This document shows positions 17,329 through 25,530 of a stretch of 64,000 nt of DNA, piece by piece (position 1 is the stretch's first letter; every line of letters starts with the position of its first letter). Origin of the DNA: Ectobacillus funiculus (GTDB lineage: Bacteria > Bacillota > Bacilli > Bacillales > Bacillaceae_G); assembly GCF_042429435.1 (NCBI RefSeq), contig NZ_JBHMAF010000013.1; one strand, written 5' to 3'. Position numbers and translations under genes: made by a program. The notes beneath the pieces are model-generated. The model did no database searches, was not told the DNA's origin, and saw only the letters and a program-made list of their open reading frames with translations.

Positions 17329-18696
17329 TTAAACGGTTTCTGTCACAGACGCAAACTGCTTATGGATCTCATGAGCCGTCAGCTTTCCTTGCTGAGCTGC
17401 AGTTACGACCATCGCCTCACCTTGTCCTTTACCAAATGTCACATCACCACATGCATAGACCTTCGGGTTTGATGTTTGAAATGTTCCCTTCGTAACCATT
17501 ACAACACCGTGGCTATGTGCGAGGCCAAATCCCTCAATCATCTCTATGTAACGCGATTGGCCAATCGCTTTAATTACAACATCCACAGGAATCACAAATT
17601 CAGAGCCTGCTACCACTTCCGGACGCCGTCTACCGTCCTTATCAGGATCACCAAGGGCCATTTTCACGCACTCGATACCTGTAACACTTCCATTCTCACC
17701 AATAATACGCTTAGGCGCAGTCAGCCACCGGAATTCTACGCCATCCTGCTTGGCAAACTCGTACTCGAAATCGTACGCACTCATCTCCTCACGTGTGCGG
17801 CGATATAAAATCTTAACATTCTCTGCACCAAGCCTTACCGAACATGTCGCACCATCAATAGCTGTGTTCCCCGCACCAATAACCACAACTCGTTTTCCAA
17901 CGAATTCATTTGTCAGCTCGTTTGTTTTTGTCCGTTTCACAAAATCAATAGCATCATACACACCGTCCAGCTCTTCTCCACCAATACCAAGCATCGGAAC
18001 CTTTCCCATACCAATTGCAAGCACAACAGCATCATATCGTTCCAAAAGCTCCTCCGCTGAAACATCACGACCCACACGTGTATTAGTTCGAATCTCCACA
18101 CCTAAGCTTCTCACTTGATCTACTTCCCAATAAGACACAGCCTGTGGCAGACGGAATGAAACAATGCCGTACGTGTTCAATCCTCCTGCCTGTGCCTCCG
18201 CTTCAAAAATGGTTACAGTATATCCGAGACGAGCAAGCTCCCTTGCTGCCGACAAGCCTGCAGGCCCTCCACCGACGACCGCTACTGTTTTCCCCTTCTT
18301 CTCCCCTGCTTCAAACAATATCTGTTCATTTCGAATCGCCCAATCCGTCGCATAACGCTGCAAATTTCCAATCTGAATCGGCTTAGTAGCTTGGTTTAAC
18401 ACACAAGCACCCTCACATAGCTCCTCCGTTGGACATACACGTGAGCAGCTGGCGCCAACTGGATTTGACAGCATAATCGTTGCTGCCGACCCCTTCAGAT
18501 TCCCTGAAGCAATCTTCTTAATAAATGTCGGAATATCAATTTCCGTCGGGCACGCCTTTATGCAGGGAGCGTCGTAACAATATAAACAACGATTTGCTTC
18601 TTCAGCTGCCTCTCTATTTGAAAGTCCGCTCTGGACTTCCTTAAAATTTGACCGCAAGTCTGTTAATGAAAGAGCCACTTTTTTCGTTTTATTCAA
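17329..18696 (-). CDS. preT: NAD-dependent dihydropyrimidine dehydrogenase, electron-transfer subunit PreT
   Basis: This flavoprotein of 455 residues passes electrons from NADH to PreA. The N-terminal 100 residues hold the Cys motifs of a GltD-like Fe-S domain (CLYCYDAPCIKACP, CSRVCPTEELCEGAC). An FAD site (VVGGGPAGLSAA) and a pyridine-nucleotide site (VVIGAGNTAIDGA) follow, with a final CGDVTFGKGQG FAD motif. The only plausible start is TTG at 18696, with GGGAG only 2 bases before it and AAAGGGGG about 11 bp upstream, an unusual arrangement that could limit translation. It is the first gene of the pyrimidine degradation operon. Confidence 0.95.
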   Translation of the reverse strand: MNKTKKVALSLTDLRSNFKEVQSGLSNREAAEEANRCLYCYDAPCIKACPTEIDIPTFIKKIASGNLKGSAATIMLSNPVGASCSRVCPTEELCEGACVLNQATKPIQIGNLQRYATDWAIRNEQILFEAGEKKGKTVAVVGGGPAGLSAARELARLGYTVTIFEAEAQAGGLNTYGIVSFRLPQAVSYWEVDQVRSLGVEIRTNTRVGRDVSAEELLERYDAVVLAIGMGKVPMLGIGGEELDGVYDAIDFVKRTKTNELTNEFVGKRVVVIGAGNTAIDGATCSVRLGAENVKILYRRTREEMSAYDFEYEFAKQDGVEFRWLTAPKRIIGENGSVTGIECVKMALGDPDKDGRRRPEVVAGSEFVIPVDVVIKAIGQSRYIEMIEGFGLAHSHGVVMVTKGTFQTSNPKVYACGDVTFGKGQGEAMVVTAAQQGKLTAHEIHKQFASVTETV

Positions 18697-19272
18697 TCTC
18701 CCTCAACCCCCTTTAGAAAATAGGAAAAACGAATTCTATGAAAAAGAGTGAGAATTTCATTTCAAAAACAAATCGCTATCTAAGCTGATTTTGCATTGCG
18801 GTCCTACCCCGCATCCATTCCCTAATCATATTGCCTTGTATGTATGCAGATGTCCCGGTCGTTTTTTGTACTTGTCCCTATTGTAATAATTTTCTGAATT
18901 CTTTCCATTATACAATTTGTAAAAAGTTTACATGTTTTTATTAAGCATAATGTAAAATTTCATCCAATCACTAGCAGTGAAAATAACCAATGATTTGCAA
19001 TCTCCTTCCAACTTTAAACCCATAAGAATCTCCATCATAAATAAGCTACTTTGACAGATTTTTTATTAAATTGTTTACTCTTCTCCTTATTTCCCAGGAA
19101 AGTTTGGATTTTCGACAATACTCCTTGACAAAATACGCTTCTATTCCTGTTTAATCAAACGTTTGTTTAAATAGTTATCAAGGATTCCATAAAACTTCTA
19201 AGCAGGAAAAGTGCAGATACCCGCTTCTTTTTGATGAGTAAACAACCTCTGTACAAGAAGTTTGTATACAAA
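18697..19272. other. Gene-free leader region upstream of preT
   Basis: No gene is visible. It holds a 6-3-6 inverted repeat TGTAAA-AAG-TTTACA at 18918-18932, which could be a regulator site for the pyrimidine operon. At 19155-19169 is TCAAACGTTTGTTTA, the exact reverse complement of a site at 58214-58228. No riboswitch or T-box was recognised. Confidence 0.45.
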
Positions 19273-19410
19273 TAAAGAAAACTCGCCGACTGGCGATCCG
19301 TGCCCTTGAGCGAAGACAAAGGCATAGTTGCACTTATACTGTATTCCTAAAATTTCCGACTACTTCGAATTCACTTCTAGCTGGAAATTTATACTTTCCT
19401 ACAATGTAAA
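19273..19410 (+). repeat. Dispersed intergenic repeat, copy 6
   Basis: Full-length copy. The inner stem is AAATTTCC/GGAAATTT. The outer stem ACTGTA/TACAAT has one mismatch on the plus strand that would be a G-U pair in minus-strand RNA. It ends in an A-run against the hairpin at 19414. Confidence 0.93.
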
Positions 19411-19413
19411 AAA

Positions 19414-19440
19414 AAGCTTGTCCACAATTTGGATAGCTTC
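19414..19440 (-). terminator. Minus-strand terminator-like hairpin without a clear gene
   Basis: Imperfect hairpin AAGCTTGTCC/GGATAGCTT followed on the minus strand by eight T residues. No intact minus-strand gene lies upstream, which suggests a lost gene between about 19440 and 19900. Confidence 0.55.
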
Positions 19441-19642
19441 TTGGAATAGTTTGCTTTTATTTTAATTTCAAATATAAAATAGAAAGAACGTTATGATTAG
19501 CCCGCCCCTGGTATCAGCCCCACCTACGCCCTATACCTTGGCAGCCACGCATGCTGCCCTACCCACTTCCTACTGTAACATTGGTTTGTAAATCACTTAT
19601 TAATCCTTTGTAAAAAAAAGGATTTCCGAGCATATCTTCGTT

Positions 19643-19870
19643 TCACACTCTCGTTATCGATGCTTTTTCTGTGTGCCAGTCAGGCAATTCCTTGTATTCA
19701 TGCGAATAAATTTCACCTTGGTTCAACCCCTTACGACAAACAGTCGCTTTCAAAGTAAAACAGATAGCACATTTCCCAATGTTTTCGGGTGCTATGTATC
19801 CTAATATGGCTAGATCTTTGATATAGCACTGTTGTTCTAGAGAAGGCTTGCTAATTACCTCTATTTTTTG
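19643..19870 (-). pseudogene. Possible remnant of an unidentified minus-strand gene
   Basis: An open minus-strand frame here ends in a Cys-containing tail (ENIGKCAICFTLKATVC, then HEYKELPDWHTEKAS). It lies upstream of two minus-strand hairpins (19602-19624 and 19414-19440). It has no ribosome-binding site, and its upstream part runs into the promoter and coding region of the next plus-strand gene. I do not recognise the family. It may be a decayed gene end or chance. Confidence 0.25.
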
Positions 19871-19926
19871 CCTAATTAAAGGCGAAGGTATACTATAACT
19901 ATATAAATTATGTAGGAGGTGCACTT

Positions 19927-20919
19927 TTGACAAATTCATTCCGTGCCTTTGTTGTGAACAAAACAGAAGACAATTTCTCTGCAGATATTCAACACCTAAC
20001 ATTAGATGATTTACCTGAGGGAAATGTAACCATCCGTACAGCTTACTCAAGCGTCAATTATAAGGACGGCTTAGCAAGTATCCCAAAGGGGAAAATCGTT
20101 CGATCATATCCATTCATACCGGGCATTGACCTTGCTGGTACAGTAACAGAATCAAATGATTCCCGCTTTCAGGCAGGAGATGAGGTTATTGTGACAAGCT
20201 ATGAGCTTGGGGTTTCCCATTTTGGCGGTTTTAGCGAGTATGCACGGATTCCAAGTGACTGGATTGTCCCGCTTCCGAAAGGATTAACGTTAAAAGAAGC
20301 AATGGTATTTGGAACTGCCGGCTTTACAGCAGCCCTATCCATCCATCGTTTAGAAGAAAACGGACTTACACCAGAAAAGGGACCTGTGCTCGTAACAGGT
20401 GCAACAGGCGGGGTTGGAAGCACAGCTGTCGCAATGCTCGCAAAACGCGGCTATCACGTTGTTGCCAGCACAGGCAAGGCATCTGAGCATGAGTACTTGC
20501 AAGCAATTGGGGCTGCTGACATACTTTCTCGTGAGGATTTTTCGATTGACCCAATTCCAGTGCTCGGGAAGCAAAGGTGGGCAGCTGCAATTGACCCCGT
20601 CGGAGGCAAAGCACTTGCTTCCATATTAATCATGTTGCAATATGGGGGCTCAGTTGCAGTAAGCGGCTTAACAGGTGGCGGAGATGTACCGACAACTGTA
20701 TATCCTTTTATTTTGCGCGGAGTAAACTTGCTCGGCATTGATTCAGTGTACTGCCCAATGGAGTTGCGTAAAACGCTCTGGGAACGTATGGCAACCGATT
20801 TGAAGCCAGAGGCACTTCTAAATTACATTGCTCAAGAAGTTACATTGGATGAACTGCCTCAGGTACTTTCCTCAATTTTAAAAGCTGAAATGCGTGGAAG
20901 AACAATTGTAAAGCTGTAA
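19927..20919 (+). CDS. YhdH/YhfP-type quinone oxidoreductase (acryloyl-CoA reductase-like)
   Basis: This NADPH-dependent medium-chain reductase of 330 residues has an N-terminal GroES-like domain (SSVNYKDGLASIPKGKI) and a Rossmann domain with VLVTGATGGVGSTAVAML. The GIDLAGTV and GRTIVKL ends are typical of the YhdH/AcuI subgroup, whose characterised members reduce acryloyl-CoA. There are no zinc ligands, as expected. The start is TTG at 19927, supported by AGGAGGTG 7 bp upstream. The stop codon TAA is itself the first TAA of repeat copy 7 (TAAAGAAAA), so the repeat abuts the reading frame. The reaction in vivo is inferred only from family. Confidence 0.9.
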   Translation: MTNSFRAFVVNKTEDNFSADIQHLTLDDLPEGNVTIRTAYSSVNYKDGLASIPKGKIVRSYPFIPGIDLAGTVTESNDSRFQAGDEVIVTSYELGVSHFGGFSEYARIPSDWIVPLPKGLTLKEAMVFGTAGFTAALSIHRLEENGLTPEKGPVLVTGATGGVGSTAVAMLAKRGYHVVASTGKASEHEYLQAIGAADILSREDFSIDPIPVLGKQRWAAAIDPVGGKALASILIMLQYGGSVAVSGLTGGGDVPTTVYPFILRGVNLLGIDSVYCPMELRKTLWERMATDLKPEALLNYIAQEVTLDELPQVLSSILKAEMRGRTIVKL

Positions 20920-21053
20920 AGAAAATTCATCAATTGGCGAGCCCTGCCCTTAGGCGAAGACAGAGGCGAAACTGCTCTGACACTGTAGCCCTAAAATTTT
21001 CGACTACGTCGAATGACTCCTAGCTGAAAATTTATGCTTTCCTGCAGTGTAAA
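20917..21053 (+). repeat. Dispersed intergenic repeat, copy 7
   Basis: Full-length copy whose first three bases are the stop codon of the preceding gene. Its stems show matched changes: inner ATTTTC/GAAAAT, outer CACTGTAG/CTGCAGTG with one G-U pair. It ends against the 21051-21101 terminator. Confidence 0.93.
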
Positions 21054-21101
21054 AAGCAGGTCATGTTATAGCTAACTTCCTGTAACATGACCTGCTTTTT
21101 T
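21051..21101. terminator. Strong bidirectional terminator
   Basis: An 18-bp inverted repeat (AAAAAGCAGGTCATGTTA and its complement) with A- and T-tracts on the two sides. It separates the convergent YhdH-type and LysR genes. Confidence 0.93.
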
Positions 21102-21119
21102 TGTTTATGTTCTCTCTAA

Positions 21120-21992
21120 TTAAAATTTAGTAAGCACCTCCTTCAAAAATACCCTAAAGACTTCCGCCTCCTCTGTTTTTGTCTTTTGCAACAGATATGT
21201 TTTCGATTTCGGCGCTATAACCCGCTCTCCCCTTATCTCTCTCAGTCTACTATTTTGCACTTCATCTCTAACCATCGTTACTGGTAAATAAGATACACCA
21301 AGCCCCTGTTCAATAAAACGCTTTGTAATCTCCACTTGATTTACAGCCATCGTTCTCACATTCGGATAATAGCTTTTAATTTGCCGTAAAAGATAATCCC
21401 AGTAATCCGGATGATTATCCGTAATGACTCTATATGTACTAAGTGCCATATGTTCTTCAAGACAATACTCATTATAAGGACCTACCAAAACAACCGGTTC
21501 CTCATGTACAACCTCGCTATATATATTTGTTTGCATTGCTTCCACTCGCGTTAAGCCCAAATCCGCCCTGCCTAAGCTAACCTCCTCTCCTACCCGAAAA
21601 GAAGAAGTTATCTGAACCACTACGTCTATATCAGGATTTTCATCCATAAAGGTCCTTAGTAATGACGGAAACATAGAGGATGCAATTTGCGGTGCGGCTG
21701 CAATTACTAACCTCCGCTTATAGCCCTGCCTCCATGACTCGAGACTGGTTCGACCTTCCTCGTATTTATCTACGATGCTCCTTGCGTATGGAAGAAACTG
21801 ATAGCCAGCAGCAGTTAAAACTGATTTTTTCTTTGTTCTCTCAAACAACTCAACATGGAGCTCCTCCTCAAGACGTTTGATATGCTTTGTGACAGCAGGC
21901 TGCGTTAAAAAAAGCTCTTCGGACGTCTTCCTAAAATTCTCGTATTTAGCTGCAACGATAAACGTTTTTAACCACTTAATCTCCAAAATCAT
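21120..21992 (-). CDS. LysR-family transcriptional regulator
   Basis: This regulator of about 290 residues has an N-terminal winged helix-turn-helix (FRKTSEELFLTQPAVTKHIK) and the periplasmic-binding-like effector domain. It is divergent from the methyltransferase gene at 22123. Start choice is unclear: ATG at 21992 directly abuts GGGGGG. A TTG two codons later (21986), giving LEIKWLKTF as in many relatives, has better spacing. A TTG at 22019 extends the frame further but lies in the probable operator. The dyad TGATAACG-ATG-CGTTATCA at 22001-22019 fits a LysR T-N11-A box, so autoregulation and control of the divergent gene are likely. The effector is unknown. Confidence 0.9.
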   Translation of the reverse strand: MILEIKWLKTFIVAAKYENFRKTSEELFLTQPAVTKHIKRLEEELHVELFERTKKKSVLTAAGYQFLPYARSIVDKYEEGRTSLESWRQGYKRRLVIAAAPQIASSMFPSLLRTFMDENPDIDVVVQITSSFRVGEEVSLGRADLGLTRVEAMQTNIYSEVVHEEPVVLVGPYNEYCLEEHMALSTYRVITDNHPDYWDYLLRQIKSYYPNVRTMAVNQVEITKRFIEQGLGVSYLPVTMVRDEVQNSRLREIRGERVIAPKSKTYLLQKTKTEEAEVFRVFLKEVLTKF

Positions 21993-22000
21993 CCCCCCGT

Positions 22001-22019
22001 GATAACGATGCGTTATCAA
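22001..22019. promoter_or_regulatory. LysR-type operator dyad
   Basis: Perfect 8-bp inverted repeat TGATAACG/CGTTATCA with a 3-bp spacer, immediately before the LysR gene and about 105 bp from the divergent methyltransferase start. The form fits the T-N11-A pattern of LysR-family binding sites. Confidence 0.65.
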
Positions 22020-22122
22020 AATCCCTTTCTTTTGTTAATTTTCATTATATATCCGTTTTTGTACAATACAATTACAAACACTACATGATTTGTAAACCAC
22101 AGATACTAAGGGGGAATAAAAA

Positions 22123-22893
22123 ATGAAGCATGCTGGGCAAGATGCATGGAACGCTACAATGTATGACACAAACCACTCCTTCGTTTCAAGATTCGGTCAG
22201 GACTTAATTACTGCATTAGCTCCAAGAGAAGCTGAACACATTTTGGATGTTGGCTGTGGTACAGGAGATTTGGCAAATAAAATTCACGAGCTTGGAGCCC
22301 AAGTGATAGGAATTGATGCATCAGAGAATATGATCCAGCAAGCACAGCATAAATATCCGCAGATACAGTTTGCTGTTCGTGATGCAACTGCGCTAGATTA
22401 TCACGAGGAGTTTGACGCGGTACTCTCCAATGCGGCACTTCACTGGATTAAGCCGCAAAGGCAAGCTCTGCACAGCATATATCAGAGTCTGAAGCAAGGA
22501 GGCCGATTTATTGCGGAATTTGGCGGTAAAGGCAATATTAAAATGATTACAGATGAAGTGATCAATCAATATGCAGCTTATGGATTAGAATACGACATGG
22601 CACAGTTTCCTTGGTATTTTCCGAGCACTGGTGAATATGCAGCTCTCATGGAGGAGGTAGGTTTTACCGTCGCTTATATTCAATACTTTTATAGACCGAC
22701 ACCTTTAGAGGGGAAGGATGGAATCCGGAATTGGCTGCATATGTTTGGAAGTGGACTTTTTATCGGGGTGCCTGAGGATGTAAGAGAACAGATGATTATG
22801 GCAGTTCAAGAGAATCTTGGCAAGAGCTTGTTTCATGATGGAAAATGGATTGCTGATTACAAAAGAATTCGCGTAATAGGCATTAAGGAATAG
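22123..22893 (+). CDS. Class I SAM-dependent methyltransferase
   Basis: This soluble enzyme of 256 residues has the SAM-binding motif I LDVGCGTGDLANKI (about residues 41-54), the acidic loop VIGIDASENMI, and FDAVLSNAALHWI as motif IV/post-motif. The overall pattern resembles trans-aconitate methyltransferase and similar small-molecule methyltransferases; the substrate is unknown. The ATG follows AAGGGGG. It is divergent from the LysR gene and converges on the DUF1992 gene, with a shared hairpin just after its stop. The LysR dyad upstream suggests it is the regulator's target. Confidence 0.9.
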   Translation: MKHAGQDAWNATMYDTNHSFVSRFGQDLITALAPREAEHILDVGCGTGDLANKIHELGAQVIGIDASENMIQQAQHKYPQIQFAVRDATALDYHEEFDAVLSNAALHWIKPQRQALHSIYQSLKQGGRFIAEFGGKGNIKMITDEVINQYAAYGLEYDMAQFPWYFPSTGEYAALMEEVGFTVAYIQYFYRPTPLEGKDGIRNWLHMFGSGLFIGVPEDVREQMIMAVQENLGKSLFHDGKWIADYKRIRVIGIKE

Positions 22894-22916
22894 ACATGTT
22901 GATCTTCCTATCCACA

Positions 22917-22945
22917 AAAGGAGAGCAGAAATCCTGCTCTCCTTA
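22917..22945. terminator. Bidirectional terminator
   Basis: Inverted repeat AGGAGAGCAG/CTGCTCTCCT with a short loop, placed between the two convergent genes and overlapping the stop codon of the DUF1992 gene. Confidence 0.8.
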
Positions 22946-23314
22946 CCGAAACTTCCGAAGCAGCCTCTCCCGGTACATGCCAAACGCACCTGTACTTCGC
23001 ATCTTTCGCTTTTCCATTAATTGATTGAAACGAAGTTCCTTCTCCGTTAACTTGCTTTGCAATGAAGTTCGTTCCTGTTCATCTATGCAGCAGGCAAGCA
23101 AATCTTCAAGCTTCAGCATATCCTTTTTAAGCTGAACCTCCTCTGGAACCATTCCAGCATTCTTTAAAATCTTATATCCCATTCGTAGGTCTTCTGGCAC
23201 ACCAGATAAGTCATCGAGTTTTAACGGCTTACCCTTACCAGGCAAATTCTCAAAATCACCATTTTGTATTGACTGTCGAATGCGTTCTTCCGCCATAATT
23301 AAGAATATATCCAT
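22943..23314 (-). CDS. DUF1992 (DnaJ-homologue-type) protein
   Basis: This protein of 123 residues matches the DUF1992 family, which shares a conserved region with DNAJC28. The hallmarks are AEERIRQSIQNGDFENLPGK followed by GKPLKLDD and the later PEDLRMGYKILKNAG. It is predicted soluble and largely helical. Molecular function is not established for bacterial members. The ATG has GGGAGG upstream. It stands alone, with a gene-free stretch and the truncated repeat copy 8 beyond its start. Confidence 0.88.
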   Translation of the reverse strand: MDIFLIMAEERIRQSIQNGDFENLPGKGKPLKLDDLSGVPEDLRMGYKILKNAGMVPEEVQLKKDMLKLEDLLACCIDEQERTSLQSKLTEKELRFNQLMEKRKMRSTGAFGMYRERLLRKFR

Positions 23315-23505
23315 TGTTTCGCCTCCCTTGCAGTTTCAAAATCTTATCTATCTGTTTCCTGCAAATGTTACTTATTTTCCTCCATTACATTTTATCTCTA
23401 CTATCGCTGCTTTGTAAAAACACTTAATACATACAAGTATCATTTTATTACATTTATTTAATCATAGACATGAGCGACATATCCTATTCATATACTTTTT
23501 ATATC

Positions 23506-23550
23506 TATGAACGAACAAACTGCCTACAGCTCCCAGGCTATTCGTTCATA
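23506..23550. repeat. Inverted repeat at the broken left edge of repeat copy 8
   Basis: TATGAACGAA (23506-23515) and TTCGTTCATA (23541-23550) are perfect complements flanking 25 bp. Together they occupy the place where the first ~20 bp of the dispersed repeat should be. The region 23315-23505 holds no recognised feature apart from the presumed promoter of the DUF1992 gene. Confidence 0.65.
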
Positions 23551-23551
23551 A

Positions 23552-23667
23552 TCGAGCCCTGCCTTCGGGCGAAGACAGAGGCGTAGCTGCACTTATACTT
23601 TATTCCTAAAATTCTCACTACGTCGAATTGTCTTCTGGCTAGAGATTTATATTTTCTTAAAGTGTCA
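23552..23667 (+). repeat. Dispersed intergenic repeat, copy 8 (left end missing)
   Basis: This copy starts at the right arm of the first hairpin (CGAGCCCTGCC). The right half is complete, with the matched outer stem ACTTTA/TAAAGT. It abuts the glnA terminator. Confidence 0.92.
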
Positions 23668-23702
23668 AAAAGCCCTCAGTTTTAAAAACTGAGGGCTTTT
23701 TT
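23667..23702 (-). terminator. glnA terminator
   Basis: Perfect inverted repeat AAAAAGCCCTCAGTTTT and complement, with a T-tract on both strands. It lies 8 bp after the glnA stop. Confidence 0.93.
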
Positions 23703-23709
23703 ATTTATA

Positions 23710-25068
23710 TTAGAATTTCGCGTGATATTTTTCGATTTCCCAAGTGTGTACAGCTGTACGATAGCTATCCCACTCACCTTTTTTCAATGCAACGTATTCG
23801 TTAAATACGTGCTCGCCTAATGTAGCACGGCCGATTGTACCGTTCTCTAGCTCAGCTACAGCTGTTTCTAAGCTGCCAGGAAGGTTGTCGATGCCGTATT
23901 CAGCACGAACTGCATCAGTCATGTGGAAGATATCTTCGTCAACTGGAGCTGGAGCAGTTAAGCCTTTCTCTACGCCATCTAAACCTGCTGCTGCGATTAC
24001 CGCAAATGTTAGGTATGGGTTCGCAGATGGATCTGGACAACGAAGCTCAACGCGTGTAGCAAGACCACGTTTTGCAGGGATACGGATCAATGCAGAACGG
24101 TTAGATGCAGACCATGCGATGTAGCAAGGTGCTTCGTAGCCAGGCACAAGACGCTTGTAAGAGTTTACTAGAGGGTTTGTAACCGCTGTAAAGCTCTTTA
24201 CGTTTGCGATTAGACCAGCGATAAATTGGTATGCAGTTTGAGAAAGCTGGCGAGAATCAGCTGGATCGAAGAATACGTTTTGGCCATCTTTGAAGAAGGA
24301 CATGTTTACGTGCATTCCAGAACCGTTAATACCGAAAACTGGTTTTGGCATAAATGTCGCATGAAGACCATATTTCGCTGCAATTGTTTTTACAACCCAT
24401 TTGTAAGTTGTAGAGCTGTCTGCAGCACCTAAAGCATCTGCATACTTGAAGTTGATTTCATGTTGACCTTCAGCTACTTCATGGTGAGACGCTTCGATTG
24501 TGAAGCCCATTGCTTTTAATGCACGGTAGATTTCTAAACGAACGCGCTCGCCAAAGTCTTTTGGAGATGGCTCGAAGTATCCAGCGTTATCATGTAAAGC
24601 CATTGTTGGGTTACCGTTGTCGTCTGTTTTGAATAAGAAGAACTCAAGCTCAGGACCTACAGAAATTGTGTAGCCTTGTTCACCTGCTTTTTCTACTACT
24701 TTTTTCAATACGTTACGAGTGTCACCTTCATAAGGAGTGCCATCTGGGTTAGCTGCGCTGCAAAGGAAACGCGCTTCAGAATAGCCTTCTTCTACCGTCC
24801 AAGGAAGAACAGCGAATGTATTTAAATCTGGTTGCAGATATAAGTCAGATTTGTTGATTGGAGAAAATCCAGTAATAGAAGAACCGTCAAACATCATTTT
24901 GCCTTCTACAACATCTTCTAATTGTGCAGATGTAACTGTTACGTGCTTTAAAATACCTTCGATATCTACAAATTGTAAGTGAAGAAGCTCCACATTTTTT
25001 TGCTCTACGATTTCTTTAATTTTTTCAAGAGTAAGTGTACCGCTATTTGCTTGAGAAATTTGACTCAT
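23710..25068 (-). CDS. glnA: Glutamine synthetase type I
   Basis: This enzyme of 452 residues makes glutamine from glutamate, ammonia and ATP and acts as a dodecamer. Visible family motifs are MFDGSSITGFSPI near residue 60, GPELEFFLF with metal ligands, HEVAEGQHEINFKY, NGSGMHVNMSFF, and RIPAKRGLATRVELR. The length and the absence of an adenylylation-type insert fit the Bacillus GSI-alpha form. No glnR gene lies upstream, although Bacillus glnA is usually in glnRA, so this may be a second copy. A perfect GlnR/TnrA box lies 23 bp upstream of the start, so nitrogen control is expected. Confidence 0.96.
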   Translation of the reverse strand: MSQISQANSGTLTLEKIKEIVEQKNVELLHLQFVDIEGILKHVTVTSAQLEDVVEGKMMFDGSSITGFSPINKSDLYLQPDLNTFAVLPWTVEEGYSEARFLCSAANPDGTPYEGDTRNVLKKVVEKAGEQGYTISVGPELEFFLFKTDDNGNPTMALHDNAGYFEPSPKDFGERVRLEIYRALKAMGFTIEASHHEVAEGQHEINFKYADALGAADSSTTYKWVVKTIAAKYGLHATFMPKPVFGINGSGMHVNMSFFKDGQNVFFDPADSRQLSQTAYQFIAGLIANVKSFTAVTNPLVNSYKRLVPGYEAPCYIAWSASNRSALIRIPAKRGLATRVELRCPDPSANPYLTFAVIAAAGLDGVEKGLTAPAPVDEDIFHMTDAVRAEYGIDNLPGSLETAVAELENGTIGRATLGEHVFNEYVALKKGEWDSYRTAVHTWEIEKYHAKF

Positions 25069-25090
25069 GTTACTCTCCCTCTCATTTCCG

Positions 25091-25107
25091 TGTCATATTT
25101 TTTAACA
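25091..25107. promoter_or_regulatory. GlnR/TnrA binding site of glnA
   Basis: TGTCATATTTTTTAACA matches TGTNAN7TNACA at every fixed position. It lies between the proposed promoter and the glnA start, near the transcription start, a position suited to repression. The site motif is established knowledge; the regulation here is inference. Confidence 0.85.
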
Positions 25108-25114
25108 TAGGCTT

Positions 25115-25144
25115 ATTATAATCCAAACAACTTGGTCTTTTCAA
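25115..25144 (-). promoter_or_regulatory. Likely sigma-A promoter of glnA
   Basis: On the minus strand TTGAAA (25144-25139) and TATAAT (25120-25115) are separated by 18 bp. The GlnR/TnrA box is directly downstream. Confidence 0.7.
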
Positions 25145-25269
25145 TAGCTTTTTTGAACTTTTATTCGTTAAAATTTTCCTAAATGGGTCAAATTTTCGAT
25201 AATTCCTTAACAAAAACGTTTTCTTTTTAGAAAATGTTCATTATTACAAGCAAAAAGGACTACAAAAAC

Positions 25270-25386
25270 TAAAGAAAACTCATTATTGGCGGAAACAGAG
25301 ATGTAGTTGCCCTTATACTGTATTCCGACAATTTTCGACTGCGGCGAATGACTTCAAGCTGGAATTGTATATTTTCCTACAGTATA
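25270..25386 (+). repeat. Dispersed intergenic repeat, copy 9 (diverged, internally deleted)
   Basis: The left hairpins are mostly lost (TAAAGAAAACTCATTATTGGC then GGAAACAGAG). The right half is kept: inner stem CAATT/AATTG and outer stem ACTGTA/TACAGT, both self-consistent. It is not directly at a terminator; the next hairpin is 145 bp to the right. Confidence 0.85.
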
Positions 25387-25530
25387 ACATATAGAAAATG
25401 TTGTTCTATAAACAGGCACTACCTCAAAAGCATCAAATATAGAGCTTATACACAAAAGTGATGCTTCCCGCCTAAAGCAATGATATCAGCAGTATTAAGA
25501 ATCATTATTTTTCTCAAGCTTCATTCTCAT

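Noticed and set aside
18918..18932. TGTAAAAAGTTTACA upstream of preT as a TnrA/GlnR box
   Set aside because: The consensus needs 17 bp (TGTNAN7TNACA) and this dyad is 15 bp, so the spacing is wrong. It may still bind another regulator.
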